From positions 496,001-560,000 of the forward strand of contig NZ_CP108568.1 of assembly GCF_036010485.1 (NCBI RefSeq): 64,000 nt of DNA, read 5' to 3'. Made by a program: the position numbers and the translations under genes. This document shows positions 42,353 to 50,025 of the stretch, piece after piece; the stretch's first letter is position 1, and every line of letters begins with the position of its first letter. This DNA is from Streptomyces sp. NBC_01198 (lineage in GTDB: Bacteria; Actinomycetota; Actinomycetes; Streptomycetales; Streptomycetaceae). Under the pieces are notes generated by a model. It had not been told where the DNA came from. It was given only the letters and a program-made list of their open reading frames with translations, and did not search any database.

Positions 42353-43348
42353 ATGAAGAAGTTCGTCAACGACCCGAAGAACTACATCCCGGAGATGCTG
42401 CAGGGGCTGGCTCTCGCCAACCCGGACAGTCTGCGCTACGTACCCGAGTACAACCTGATCATGCGGGCCGACGCTCCGAACGACGACAAGATCTCCATCA
42501 TCCAGGGCTCGGGCTCCGGCCACGAGCCTGCGCACGTGATGAGCGTCGGCAAGGGCATGCTGGACGCGGCCTGTCCCGGCGACGTCTTCTCCGCGCCGCC
42601 CACCGACTACGTGCTGGAGACGATCAAACGCGTCGCCTCCCCCAAGGGCGTGCTGCTGCTGGTCAACAACTACACCGGTGACCGGATGGCGTTCGAGATG
42701 GCCCAGGAGTTCTCCGAGGCCGAGGGCACCAAGGTGCGCACGCTGTTCATCGACGACGACGTCTCGGTGCAGGACTCGACGTACACCGTCGGGCGCCGGG
42801 GCGTGGCCGGCAACTTCTTCGTGATGAAGGCGGTCGGCGCGGCGGCCGAGCGCGGCGCGGAACTCGACGAGGCGGTGCGGATCGGCGAGAAGGTCAACTC
42901 GGTGACCCGCACCATGGGTATGGCCCTCACCGCGTGCACTCCCCCGGCCAAGGGCTCGCCGCTGTTCGAACTGCCCGACGACGAGGTCGAGATGGGCGTC
43001 GGCATCCACGGCGAGCCGGGCCGCCGCCGGGAGAAGCTGCAGGAAGCGGACACCATCGTCCGCGAGCTGGTGGACGCGGTCGCCGACGACCTGCCGTACG
43101 CCTCGGGCGACGAGGTGGCGCTGATGGTCAACGGCCTGGGCGGCACCCCGATCAGCGAGCTGTATCTGGTGTACGGCATCGCTCACCGCCTGCTGGCCGA
43201 CCGCGGCATCAGCGTCGCCCGCAGCTACGTCGGCGAATACTGCACCTCGCTGGACATGGCAGGCGCGTCGGTGACCCTGGTCCGGCTGGACGACGAGATC
43301 TCCGACCTGCTCGCCGACCCCGCTGAGACCGCGATCCGCGTCTTCTGA
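42353..43348 (+). CDS. dhaK: Dihydroxyacetone kinase subunit DhaK
   Basis: A 331-residue substrate-binding subunit. The active-site GSGSGHEPAHVM and GIHGEPGRRRE, and the covalent His of the DHA-binding region (GIHGEPG), are intact; GVLLLVNNYTGDRMAFEMA and VGEYCTSLDMAG are also typical. It follows dhaL by 25 bases. It ends at a hairpin terminator. With the aldolase it would feed a triose into central metabolism. Erythrulose or another ketose is an alternative substrate. Confidence 0.92.
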   Translation: MKKFVNDPKNYIPEMLQGLALANPDSLRYVPEYNLIMRADAPNDDKISIIQGSGSGHEPAHVMSVGKGMLDAACPGDVFSAPPTDYVLETIKRVASPKGVLLLVNNYTGDRMAFEMAQEFSEAEGTKVRTLFIDDDVSVQDSTYTVGRRGVAGNFFVMKAVGAAAERGAELDEAVRIGEKVNSVTRTMGMALTACTPPAKGSPLFELPDDEVEMGVGIHGEPGRRREKLQEADTIVRELVDAVADDLPYASGDEVALMVNGLGGTPISELYLVYGIAHRLLADRGISVARSYVGEYCTSLDMAGASVTLVRLDDEISDLLADPAETAIRVF

Positions 43349-43358
43349 CCCACACCGG

Positions 43359-43403
43359 CTGACGCCGGGGCGGCCCACCCGTACGGTGCCGCCCCGGCGT
43401 CAG
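43359..43403. terminator. Bidirectional hairpin terminator
   Basis: A perfect 16-base-pair stem (CTGACGCCGGGGCGGC and complement) with a 13-base loop; its right arm includes the stop codon of the convergent enolase gene. Confidence 0.7.
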
Positions 43404-44692
43404 GGGGTCCGGGGGCGCAGGCCGAGGGCGTCGCGGCCGGCGTAGCGGGCCTGGGTGCCCAACTCCTCCTCGATACGGATGAGCTGGTTGTACTTGGCGG
43501 TGCGGTCGGAGCGGGACAGCGAACCGGTCTTGATCTGGCCGCAGCCGGTGGCGACGGCGAGGTCGGCGATGGTGGTGTCCTCGGTCTCGCCTGACCGGTG
43601 GGACATCACGACGGTGTAGCCGGCGCGGTGCGCGGTGCCGACGGTGGCCAGCGTCTCGGTGAGGGTGCCGATCTGGTTGACCTTCACCAGGATCGAGTTG
43701 GCGACGCCGTCGCGGATCCCCTCGCGCAGCAGCGTCTCGTTGGTGCAGAAGACGTCGTCGCCGGTGAGCTGGCAGCGGTCGCCGAGCCGTGCCATCAGCA
43801 GCCGCCACCCGTCGCGGTCGTCCTCGGCCATCGGGTCCTCGATGGACGCGACCGGATACGCGGCCACCAACGCGGCGAGGTAGTCGACGTGTTCCTCGAC
43901 GCTGCGGCGGACACCCTCGCCGGCGTAGTCGTAGACCCCGTCACGGAAGAACTCGGACGTGGCGGGGTCCATCACGACGGTGATGTCCGTGCCGGGCTTG
44001 TAACCGGTCCGCTCGACCGCCCGGACGACGAAGTCCAGCGCCTCCTCCGCGCTGCGCAGATCCGGGGCGAAGCCGCCCTCGTCGCCGACGCCGGTGCTGT
44101 GGCCGGCGGCCAGCAGGTCGCGGCGCAGGGTGTGGAAGACCTCGGAGCCCATCCGCACCGCCTCGGCGAAGGTGGCGGCGCCGATCGGCGCGATCATGAA
44201 CTCCTGGAAGTCCAGGCGGTTGTCGGCGTGCGCGCCGCCGTTGACGATGTTCATCATCGGCACCGGCAGCAGCCGCGCGTCCACCCCGCCGACGTAGCGG
44301 TGGAGCGGCACCCTGTGGGCGAGCGCGGCGGCCTTGGCGGTGGCCAACGAGACGCCCAGGATCGCGTTCGCCCCGAGCCTGGCCTTGTCGGGGGTGCCGT
44401 CCAGCTCGATCAACGCGGCGTCCACCAGGGCCTGGTCCTCCGCGGGCAGGCCCACCACGACGTCCGCGATGGACTCGTTGACGGCGTCGACGGCGCGCCT
44501 GACGCCCTTGCCGTGGAAGCGGGCCGGGTCCTCGTCGCGCAGTTCCACGGCCTCCCGCGCGCCGGTCGAGGCACCCGACGGCGCGGCCGCCCGCCCGGTC
44601 GAGCCGTCGGCGAGCTCCACGTCCACCTCGACGGTCGGGTTGCCCCTGCTGTCGATGATCTCGCGCGCGACGATCCGGGTGATGGCGGTCAT
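43400..44692 (-). CDS. eno: Enolase
   Basis: A 430-residue soluble enzyme that converts 2-phosphoglycerate to phosphoenolpyruvate. Key parts: [13 protein letters not shown] at the start, [16 protein letters not shown] (mobile loop), Mg ligands in [21 protein letters not shown] and GDDVFCTN, catalytic KVNQIGTL and [24 protein letters not shown] lies seven bases before ATG 44692. Residue differences such as [32 protein letters not shown] are within normal enolases. It sits next to a triose operon and a redox-type regulator, so it may be a second, regulated isozyme. Confidence 0.93.
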   Translation of the reverse strand: MTAITRIVAREIIDSRGNPTVEVDVELADGSTGRAAAPSGASTGAREAVELRDEDPARFHGKGVRRAVDAVNESIADVVVGLPAEDQALVDAALIELDGTPDKARLGANAILGVSLATAKAAALAHRVPLHRYVGGVDARLLPVPMMNIVNGGAHADNRLDFQEFMIAPIGAATFAEAVRMGSEVFHTLRRDLLAAGHSTGVGDEGGFAPDLRSAEEALDFVVRAVERTGYKPGTDITVVMDPATSEFFRDGVYDYAGEGVRRSVEEHVDYLAALVAAYPVASIEDPMAEDDRDGWRLLMARLGDRCQLTGDDVFCTNETLLREGIRDGVANSILVKVNQIGTLTETLATVGTAHRAGYTVVMSHRSGETEDTTIADLAVATGCGQIKTGSLSRSDRTAKYNQLIRIEEELGTQARYAGRDALGLRPRTP

Positions 44693-44723
44693 GGTGCTGC
44701 TCCCCATGGTCGGTCCGTACGGC

Positions 44724-44737
44724 GGGACTAAGTTCCC
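44724..44737. promoter_or_regulatory. DosR-box-like element in the eno/HxlR divergent promoter
   Basis: GGGACTAAGTTCCC matches 12 of 14 bases of the mycobacterial DosR/DevR core GGGACTWWAGTCCC. It lies 32 bases upstream of eno. Actinobacterial DevR-like regulators could bind it; the GAF-kinase fusion at 37905 is one candidate partner, but this is inference. Confidence 0.4.
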
Positions 44738-44754
44738 ACCCAAAACAAAGTGAG

Positions 44755-44767
44755 TTCCGAAAAGGAA
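44755..44767. promoter_or_regulatory. Inverted repeat beside the HxlR gene
   Basis: TTCC-GAAAA-GGAA, upstream of the start codon and overlapping the promoter; TACTCT at 44770-44775 ends six bases before ATG 44782, which would make the regulator leaderless. A likely autoregulatory site. Confidence 0.45.
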
Positions 44768-44781
44768 TGTACTCTGCCGGG

Positions 44782-45657
44782 ATGAAGATGCACAACGCCG
44801 ACGCCGACTGCGGGATCGCCCAGGCCGCCGTCGTGATGGCCGACTGGTGGAACGTGCTCGTGCTGCGAGAGGTGGCGCGCGGCCATGTGCGCTTCGACGC
44901 CCTCGCCGCCGAACTCGGCCTGTCCCGCAAGGTCCTCACCGAACGGCTCGGCGCCCTGGTGGCCCGCGGTGTCCTGCGCCGCAGCCTGTACCAGCGCCGC
45001 CCGGTCCGCTACGAGTACCTGCTCACCGACGCCGGACTCGCCCTGCTGCCGCTGCTGGTGGCCATGCAGGACTGGGGCGACCGCTGGGTGCTCGGCGACG
45101 GCAGCGCCACCGCGACGGCGGCGCCGGACAGTTCCGAGCACGCCCGGGTGCACGCCCTCGCCCGTACCGGCACGCAGCTGCCCGCGGACCTCCGGCTGCC
45201 CGGCGCCGACGGGGACCCGCACCACGTCGTGGCCCCGGACGCCGCCGCCACCGTGCTGTTCACCTACCCCGGCACCGGCGTGGACTGGGGCGACGACCCG
45301 ATCCCCGGCGCCCCCGGGTGCACCCTGGAGAACCAGCTCTTCCGCGACACCTGGCCCGACTTCCGCCGGGTGGGCGTGGCGGTGCACGGGGTCAGCACCC
45401 AACTCCCCCACGAACAGGCGGCCTTCGCCCGCGCCCAGTCCGTGCCCTACCCGCTGCTCTCCGACGCCCAGCAGCAACTGGCGGCCGCCCTGCGGCTGCC
45501 GGCCTTCCGGGGCGCGGGGCGGCTGCGTCTCAAGCGCCTGGTCCTGGTCGTGGACCGCGAGCGGACCGTACGGCACGCGCTGTTCCCCGTCGACGACATA
45601 CCCGGGGCCGTCGAGCGGACGCTGGAGCTGGCCCGCGCGACCGCGGCGGCCGGCTGA
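44782..45657 (+). CDS. HxlR-family regulator fused to a peroxiredoxin-like domain
   Basis: A 291-residue protein. Residues 1-105 are an HxlR winged helix with the conserved Cys10 that many members use as a thiol sensor ([10 protein letters not shown]); [44 protein letters not shown] is the recognition part. Residues about 135-290 are redoxin-like: [35 protein letters not shown] carries a peroxidatic-type Cys in PGCTLE, followed by thioredoxin-fold strands. An RBS is absent; the start fits a leaderless mRNA. Divergent from eno. Such a fusion would join a peroxide sensor with its regulator. Confidence 0.83.
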   Translation: MKMHNADADCGIAQAAVVMADWWNVLVLREVARGHVRFDALAAELGLSRKVLTERLGALVARGVLRRSLYQRRPVRYEYLLTDAGLALLPLLVAMQDWGDRWVLGDGSATATAAPDSSEHARVHALARTGTQLPADLRLPGADGDPHHVVAPDAAATVLFTYPGTGVDWGDDPIPGAPGCTLENQLFRDTWPDFRRVGVAVHGVSTQLPHEQAAFARAQSVPYPLLSDAQQQLAAALRLPAFRGAGRLRLKRLVLVVDRERTVRHALFPVDDIPGAVERTLELARATAAAG

Positions 45658-45670
45658 CGCCGCACCGCAT

Positions 45671-45715
45671 GCGGCGGCCCCCGGTCTCCGTGGTGGAGAG
45701 GCCGGGGGCCGCCGC
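45671..45715. terminator. Bidirectional hairpin terminator
   Basis: A 14-base-pair GC stem (GCGGCGGCCCCCGG), continued by a TCTCC/GGAGA pair toward the loop, between the convergent HxlR-fusion and symporter genes. Confidence 0.7.
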
Positions 45716-45729
45716 AGTGCGTTCCGGGG

Positions 45730-47034
45730 TCAGACGCCGACCAGCTCCCGGTCGGGTGCGCTCTGCTCGGCGGACTGCTCGTCGGGGTCCTCGATGTCGC
45801 GCGGGTTGTTGAACTTTTCCAGGTCCAGGATCTTCTCCCGCGAGGCGACCAGGACCGGGGTCACGACCTGCCCGGCGACGTTGGTCGCGGTCCGCATCAT
45901 GTCCAGGATCGGGTCGATCGCGAGCAGCAGGCCGACGCCTTCGAGCGGCAGGCCGACCGTGCTCAGGGTCAGCGTCAGCATCACGATGGCGCCGGTGAGC
46001 CCGGCGGTCGCGGCCGAGCCGATCACCGAGACGAAGGCGATCAGCAGGTAGTCGCCGATCCCCAGGTGCACGTGGTAGACCTCCGCGACGAAGATCGCCG
46101 CCAGCGCCGGGTAGACCGCGGCGCAGCCGTCCATCTTCGTGGTGGCGCCGAACGGCACCGCGAACGAGGCGTAGTCGCGCGGCACGCCGAGCCGCTCGGT
46201 CACCCGCTGCGTCACCGGCATGGTGCCCACCGAGGAGCGGGAGACGAAGGCGAGCTGGATGGCCGGCCACGCACCCCTGAAGAAGTTGACCGGGTTCACC
46301 TTGCCGACCAGCGCGAGCAGCAGCGGGTAGACCACGAACATCACCAGGGCGCAGCCCACGTAGACGTCGACGGTGAAGGTGCCGAGCGGCTTGAGCAGGT
46401 CCCAGCCGTAGGTGGCGACGGACTTGCCGATCAGTCCCAGCGTGCCCAGCGGGGCGAGCCTGATGACCCACCACAGCGCCTTCTGCACGACCTCGAGCAC
46501 GACCTTGGAGAAGTCGATCAGGGGTTCTGCCTTCGGGCCGACCGACAGGCACGCGGCGCCGACCACCACGGCGAGGAAGACGATCTGCAGCACGTTGGGC
46601 TCGCTGAAGGCGTCCACCACGTTGGTGGGGATGATCCCGGTGAGGAAGTCGATCCAGCTGCCCTTGTGCAGCTCGTCGGGCAGCGCGGCGGCCTTGAGGT
46701 GCACGCCGTCGCCGGGCTTGGTGGCGAGCCCCAGCAGCAGGCCGATGCTCACCGCGATCAGCGAGGTGATGCAGAACCACGTCAGCGTGCGCAGCGCCAG
46801 GCGGGCGGCGTTGGTGACGTTGCGCAGGTTCACCACGCTGACCAGCACGGCGGTGAAGACCAGCGGCGGGACGGCCAGCTTGAGCAGTTGGACGAAGATG
46901 TCGCCGATCCGGGTGAGGGTCTCGGTGAGCCAGTTCACGTCGGCGTCGCGGGCGATCAGCCCGAGGACGACGCCGAGGACCAGACCGCCGAGGATCTGGG
47001 CCCAGAACGGGGTTCTCTTGAGCAGGGCAGGCAA
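45730..47034 (-). CDS. DAACS-family symporter, probably for cystine (TcyP-like)
   Basis: A 434-residue membrane protein of the dicarboxylate/amino-acid:cation symporter family with about eight helices plus two hairpin loops. The family hairpin is SRSSVGTMPVTQRV; others are FGATTKMDGCAAVYPALAAIF and DPILDMMRTATNVAGQ (cation/substrate site). TTG 47034 was chosen because AGGAG lies seven bases upstream; a GTG at 47061 lacks a site. A cysteine-rich leader peptide precedes it at 47275, which points to cystine or cysteine as substrate rather than C4-dicarboxylates. Confidence 0.85.
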   Translation of the reverse strand: MPALLKRTPFWAQILGGLVLGVVLGLIARDADVNWLTETLTRIGDIFVQLLKLAVPPLVFTAVLVSVVNLRNVTNAARLALRTLTWFCITSLIAVSIGLLLGLATKPGDGVHLKAAALPDELHKGSWIDFLTGIIPTNVVDAFSEPNVLQIVFLAVVVGAACLSVGPKAEPLIDFSKVVLEVVQKALWWVIRLAPLGTLGLIGKSVATYGWDLLKPLGTFTVDVYVGCALVMFVVYPLLLALVGKVNPVNFFRGAWPAIQLAFVSRSSVGTMPVTQRVTERLGVPRDYASFAVPFGATTKMDGCAAVYPALAAIFVAEVYHVHLGIGDYLLIAFVSVIGSAATAGLTGAIVMLTLTLSTVGLPLEGVGLLLAIDPILDMMRTATNVAGQVVTPVLVASREKILDLEKFNNPRDIEDPDEQSAEQSAPDRELVGV

Positions 47035-47177
47035 GGGGGAACTCCTGGAGAGAGCGGACACGGCCGGACACCGCGGATGAGGTGGACCGGCGCGGTGCAG
47101 CTCGTGCCGCACGCTCCTCAGCGAGTACGCGGATCAGGAGCGGCAGGCGGACGACGACCGGGCCGGGTGGTGAAGGG

Positions 47178-47208
47178 CCGGCGCGAGGCGCCGGGACGCC
47201 GCCCCGGC
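47178..47208 (-). promoter_or_regulatory. Mutually exclusive hairpins of an attenuator
   Basis: Two perfect hairpins share the sequence GCCGG: CCGGCGC-GAG-GCGCCGG at 47178-47194 and GCCGGG-ACGCCGC-CCCGGC at 47190-47208. Only one can form at a time. They lie between the cysteine leader peptide and the symporter start, as expected of transcription or translation attenuation. Confidence 0.5.
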
Positions 47209-47274
47209 AGTCGTGTGCCGCCGCACACGGCCGGGTGGGCACGGGGCGGCGGGGACCTCAGGGGCGAATTCGCG

Positions 47275-47385
47275 TCACGGCGTACAGAGGTCGCCGTTGC
47301 AGTGGCACAGGTCGACATGCCGACGCGCGACGAGCGGGGTTCCCCCGGTCGACCGCGTGTCGAAGACCCTGTGTGCACTGGACAT
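47275..47385 (-). CDS. Cysteine-rich leader peptide (attenuator uORF)
   Basis: A 36-residue peptide with HVDLCHCNGDLCTP at its end: three Cys codons within eight, where the ribosome would stall when charged Cys-tRNA is scarce. The RRHVDL-type stretch and cysteines match small leader peptides found upstream of sulfur genes in actinobacteria. The ATG at 47385 is the predicted transcription start, so it needs no ribosome-binding site. It is too short for a usual gene call and lies 240 bases before the symporter start. The function as attenuator is inferred. Confidence 0.8.
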   Translation of the reverse strand: MSSAHRVFDTRSTGGTPLVARRHVDLCHCNGDLCTP

Positions 47386-47392
47386 GACCAGG

Positions 47393-47421
47393 ACTTTAAT
47401 ACATTCATCACGCACGGACAA
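47393..47421 (-). promoter_or_regulatory. Promoter of the cysteine leader/symporter mRNA
   Basis: On the reverse strand, TTGTCC (47416-47421) is followed after 17 bases by TAAAGT (47393-47398), with seven bases to ATG 47385. This fits a vegetative promoter with a leaderless first codon. Confidence 0.7.
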
Positions 47422-47508
47422 GTCTCGACGAGGTCACGGACCGCGGGGTTCCGGTGCGCCGGGCCGCCCGGCGCACCGATGTTTTCCAGCCAGCGCCCCC
47501 GCGGCGCC

Positions 47509-49926
47509 CTACAGGTGGCGCAGGGTGACGGACTCCCCCGGCCTGAGGTCGATCCGGCGGGAGCCGCCGCCCGCGGCGAGCGTCGTGGTGCGGCCCCCCA
47601 CGCTGCGCAGGGTCGCCTGGGTGACCTTGCCGTCCCGCCAGCTCAGGTCCACGACGAAGCCGCCGCGGACCCCCACGCCGGAGACCGAGCCGGCTGCCGC
47701 CCACGCGGCGGGCAGCGCGGGCAGCAGCTCGACGTGGCCGGGCCGGGAGTAGACCAGCATCTCCACGATCGCGGAGGGGGTGCCGAAGTTGGCGTCGATC
47801 TGGAAGATGCCGCGGCCCTGCTCCACCTCGTAGATGTCGAACAGGTTCATCGCGCTGCCGTTGCTGCCGTCCGCCGACGGCCTGAGGTTGGTGACGACCA
47901 GCCGGTAGGCCTTCTCGGCGTCCTTCAGCCGCGCCCAGCACAGGCTGCGCCAGGCGTTGGCCCAGCCGAAACTGTTCATGCCGCGGGCGGTGAGCAGGGC
48001 CGTCGCGCCGGCCAGGATGCCCTTCGGGGTGGAGTCGTCGGGGCGGATCCGGTCACCAGGGAAGAGGCCGAACAGCGGTGACAGGTGGCGGTGGGTGGTC
48101 TCGCCGAGGTTGTCCGGTGACATCCACTCCTCAAGCCAGCCGGTCGTGGGGCTGACCACGGGCAGGTAGAGCCGGTCGCGGAGCGCCTCGACCGCCGCGC
48201 TGTGGCCGGTGTCCCTGCCGAGCACCAGGGTCGCGGTGCGGTAGTGCCCGAAGAGGTTCCACACCAGTTCCTGGGCGTAGGTGATCCCCCTCGCATCCAG
48301 CGGCCCCTGCTCGGGCGACCAGTCGCTGTCGGCGATCAATACCTCGCGGGTGGCCCCGGAAGCATCGGTGACGGTGGTGGTGATCAGCCGCGCCTCCCAG
48401 AAGTCGACGGCTCCCTTGATGAGCGGGTAGACCTTCGCCAGGTAGTCGCGGTCCTGGGTGTACTCGTAGTGCTCGAAGAGGTTGTGGCACAGCCACGCGT
48501 TGCCGGCCGGATGCCACCACCAACCGCCGCCGCCGTAAGGGTTGGTGGAGATCGCCACGGTCCAGCCGGCCACCTTGCCGCTGGAGTTGCGGTATCGGTT
48601 GGCCGGGTCGTCGAACAGCCGCCTGGTGGTGTCGGTCCAGCAGGGCAGCTGCGCCAGGCAGTAGTCCGCGAAGGCGTCGAAGCTGTCCGCCAGGCCCGCC
48701 CTGTCGGCCATCCAGTAGTTCATCTGGAGGTTGATGTCGGTGTGGTAGTCGCCCATCCAGTCCGGGTCGTTGCCGTCCAGCCACACGCCCTGCAGGCCCA
48801 TCGGCAGGCTGCCCCGCGACCCGGAGATCATCAGGTAGCGGCCGTACTGCAGATACGCGGCCTCCAGCTCCGGGTCGGGGACGTCGTCGCGGTAGCGGGC
48901 CTGCACCCGCTGCCAGGTGTCCAGCGCGCGCTGCGCCGCCGAGGACGTGCCCAGCCGCAGGTCGAACCCGCCGAAGGCGGCCCGGAAGTCGGCGACATGG
49001 GTGTGCAGCAGGGTGGTCGCGGAGTGCCGGGCCGCGGCGAGGACCTTCGTCCTGGCGAGGCGTTCCGGGTCCACGGACGGGTCACGGAAGCCGGCCGACG
49101 CGTCCGGGGCGTAGTCGGTGCCGCCGCTGACGACCACGGTGAGGTCCCTGCACCCCGTGAACGACAGCGCCGTGCCGTCCACGGCGACCTTGCCGGTGCT
49201 GCTGGTGGCCGTGACCGCGGCGCCGTAGGCCAGGCCGTTGCCGAGGGCCGCGCCGAACGAGGCGTGGCGGCCGCCGCGGTCGGCGGTGGTGGTCTCGCCG
49301 TGGGTGCCGGCGAGGGAGACGGTGCCGGTGTAACTGCCGCCGCCGCGCTGGGAGAAGTGCAGCACGATCGCGTCGTCGGGGCGGCTGGCGAAGATCTGCC
49401 GCTGGTAACTCGCGCCGCCGACGTCGTAGCTGGTGGTCAGCACGCCCTGCGCCATGTCCAGGACGCGGCGGTAGCCGTTCACCGAGCCGAGGTCGTGGTC
49501 GGGTATCTCGACGGTGAGCTGGCCCAGCAGGGTGAGGGAGCCGAAGTCGTCGCGGCCGTAGGGGAACTGGCCGTCGTCCTGCAGGGTGTCGTTGCGGCCC
49601 CCGGTCCACAGGGTGGCGTCGGTGATCATCAGCAGCTCGGCGGCGGGGTCGTTGCCGGCGAGCGCTCCCAGCCGGCCGTTGCCGACCGGCAGGCCCTGGC
49701 CGATCATCGAGCCGGCCGAGCCGGGTGCCTGCCACCACAGCTGGTTCCGCGCGGCGTCGGCGGCGGACAGCAGGGGCGAGTCGGTGGGACGCTGCGGGGC
49801 CGCCGACGCCGAGAATGCGGGCAGGCCGAGGGCGGCGGTGGCGCCGGTCGCGGCGGCGAGGGCCAGGAAGCCCCGGCGGCTGGGGCGGTTGTCGGGTGCG
49901 GGTGAGTCGGTGTGCTGGATGTCCAC
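47509..49926 (-). CDS. Tat-exported GH95-type alpha-L-fucosidase
   Basis: An 805-residue secreted enzyme. The Tat signal SRRGFLALAAATGATAALG is followed by the GH95 body: LWWQAPGSAGSMIGQGLPVGNGRLGALAGN at the start, WHPAGNAWLCHNLFEHYEYTQDRDYL and QIDANFGTPSAIVEMLVYS late in the domain. GH95 enzymes hydrolyse alpha-1,2-L-fucosides by inversion. The start GTG 49926 has CTGGAG eight bases upstream; a GTG three codons earlier is too close. It is last in a ROK-GH27-GH95 group. Confidence 0.88.
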   Translation of the reverse strand: MDIQHTDSPAPDNRPSRRGFLALAAATGATAALGLPAFSASAAPQRPTDSPLLSAADAARNQLWWQAPGSAGSMIGQGLPVGNGRLGALAGNDPAAELLMITDATLWTGGRNDTLQDDGQFPYGRDDFGSLTLLGQLTVEIPDHDLGSVNGYRRVLDMAQGVLTTSYDVGGASYQRQIFASRPDDAIVLHFSQRGGGSYTGTVSLAGTHGETTTADRGGRHASFGAALGNGLAYGAAVTATSSTGKVAVDGTALSFTGCRDLTVVVSGGTDYAPDASAGFRDPSVDPERLARTKVLAAARHSATTLLHTHVADFRAAFGGFDLRLGTSSAAQRALDTWQRVQARYRDDVPDPELEAAYLQYGRYLMISGSRGSLPMGLQGVWLDGNDPDWMGDYHTDINLQMNYWMADRAGLADSFDAFADYCLAQLPCWTDTTRRLFDDPANRYRNSSGKVAGWTVAISTNPYGGGGWWWHPAGNAWLCHNLFEHYEYTQDRDYLAKVYPLIKGAVDFWEARLITTTVTDASGATREVLIADSDWSPEQGPLDARGITYAQELVWNLFGHYRTATLVLGRDTGHSAAVEALRDRLYLPVVSPTTGWLEEWMSPDNLGETTHRHLSPLFGLFPGDRIRPDDSTPKGILAGATALLTARGMNSFGWANAWRSLCWARLKDAEKAYRLVVTNLRPSADGSNGSAMNLFDIYEVEQGRGIFQIDANFGTPSAIVEMLVYSRPGHVELLPALPAAWAAAGSVSGVGVRGGFVVDLSWRDGKVTQATLRSVGGRTTTLAAGGGSRRIDLRPGESVTLRHL

Positions 49927-49985
49927 GTGCTGCACTCCAGGGTGAGGGACGGCGGGAGCGGTCGTGCGGCCTTGACGGGGTGGGG

Positions 49986-50014
49986 GCGGGCCCGGCCGGT
50001 GTCACCGGGCCCCG
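49986..50014 (-). terminator. Hairpin after the GH27 gene
   Basis: GGGCCCGG (49988-49995) pairs with CCGGGCCC (50005-50012), and flanking bases extend it; it lies just past the GH27 stop, before GH95. It may end or reduce transcription between the two. Confidence 0.5.
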
Positions 50015-50025
50015 CCCGGGGTCGG

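Noticed and set aside
47118-47411. A 97-codon open frame over the symporter leader
   Set aside because: It is in another frame than the Cys-rich peptide, ends in Arg/Pro-rich sequence and does not fit the mapped promoter geometry.
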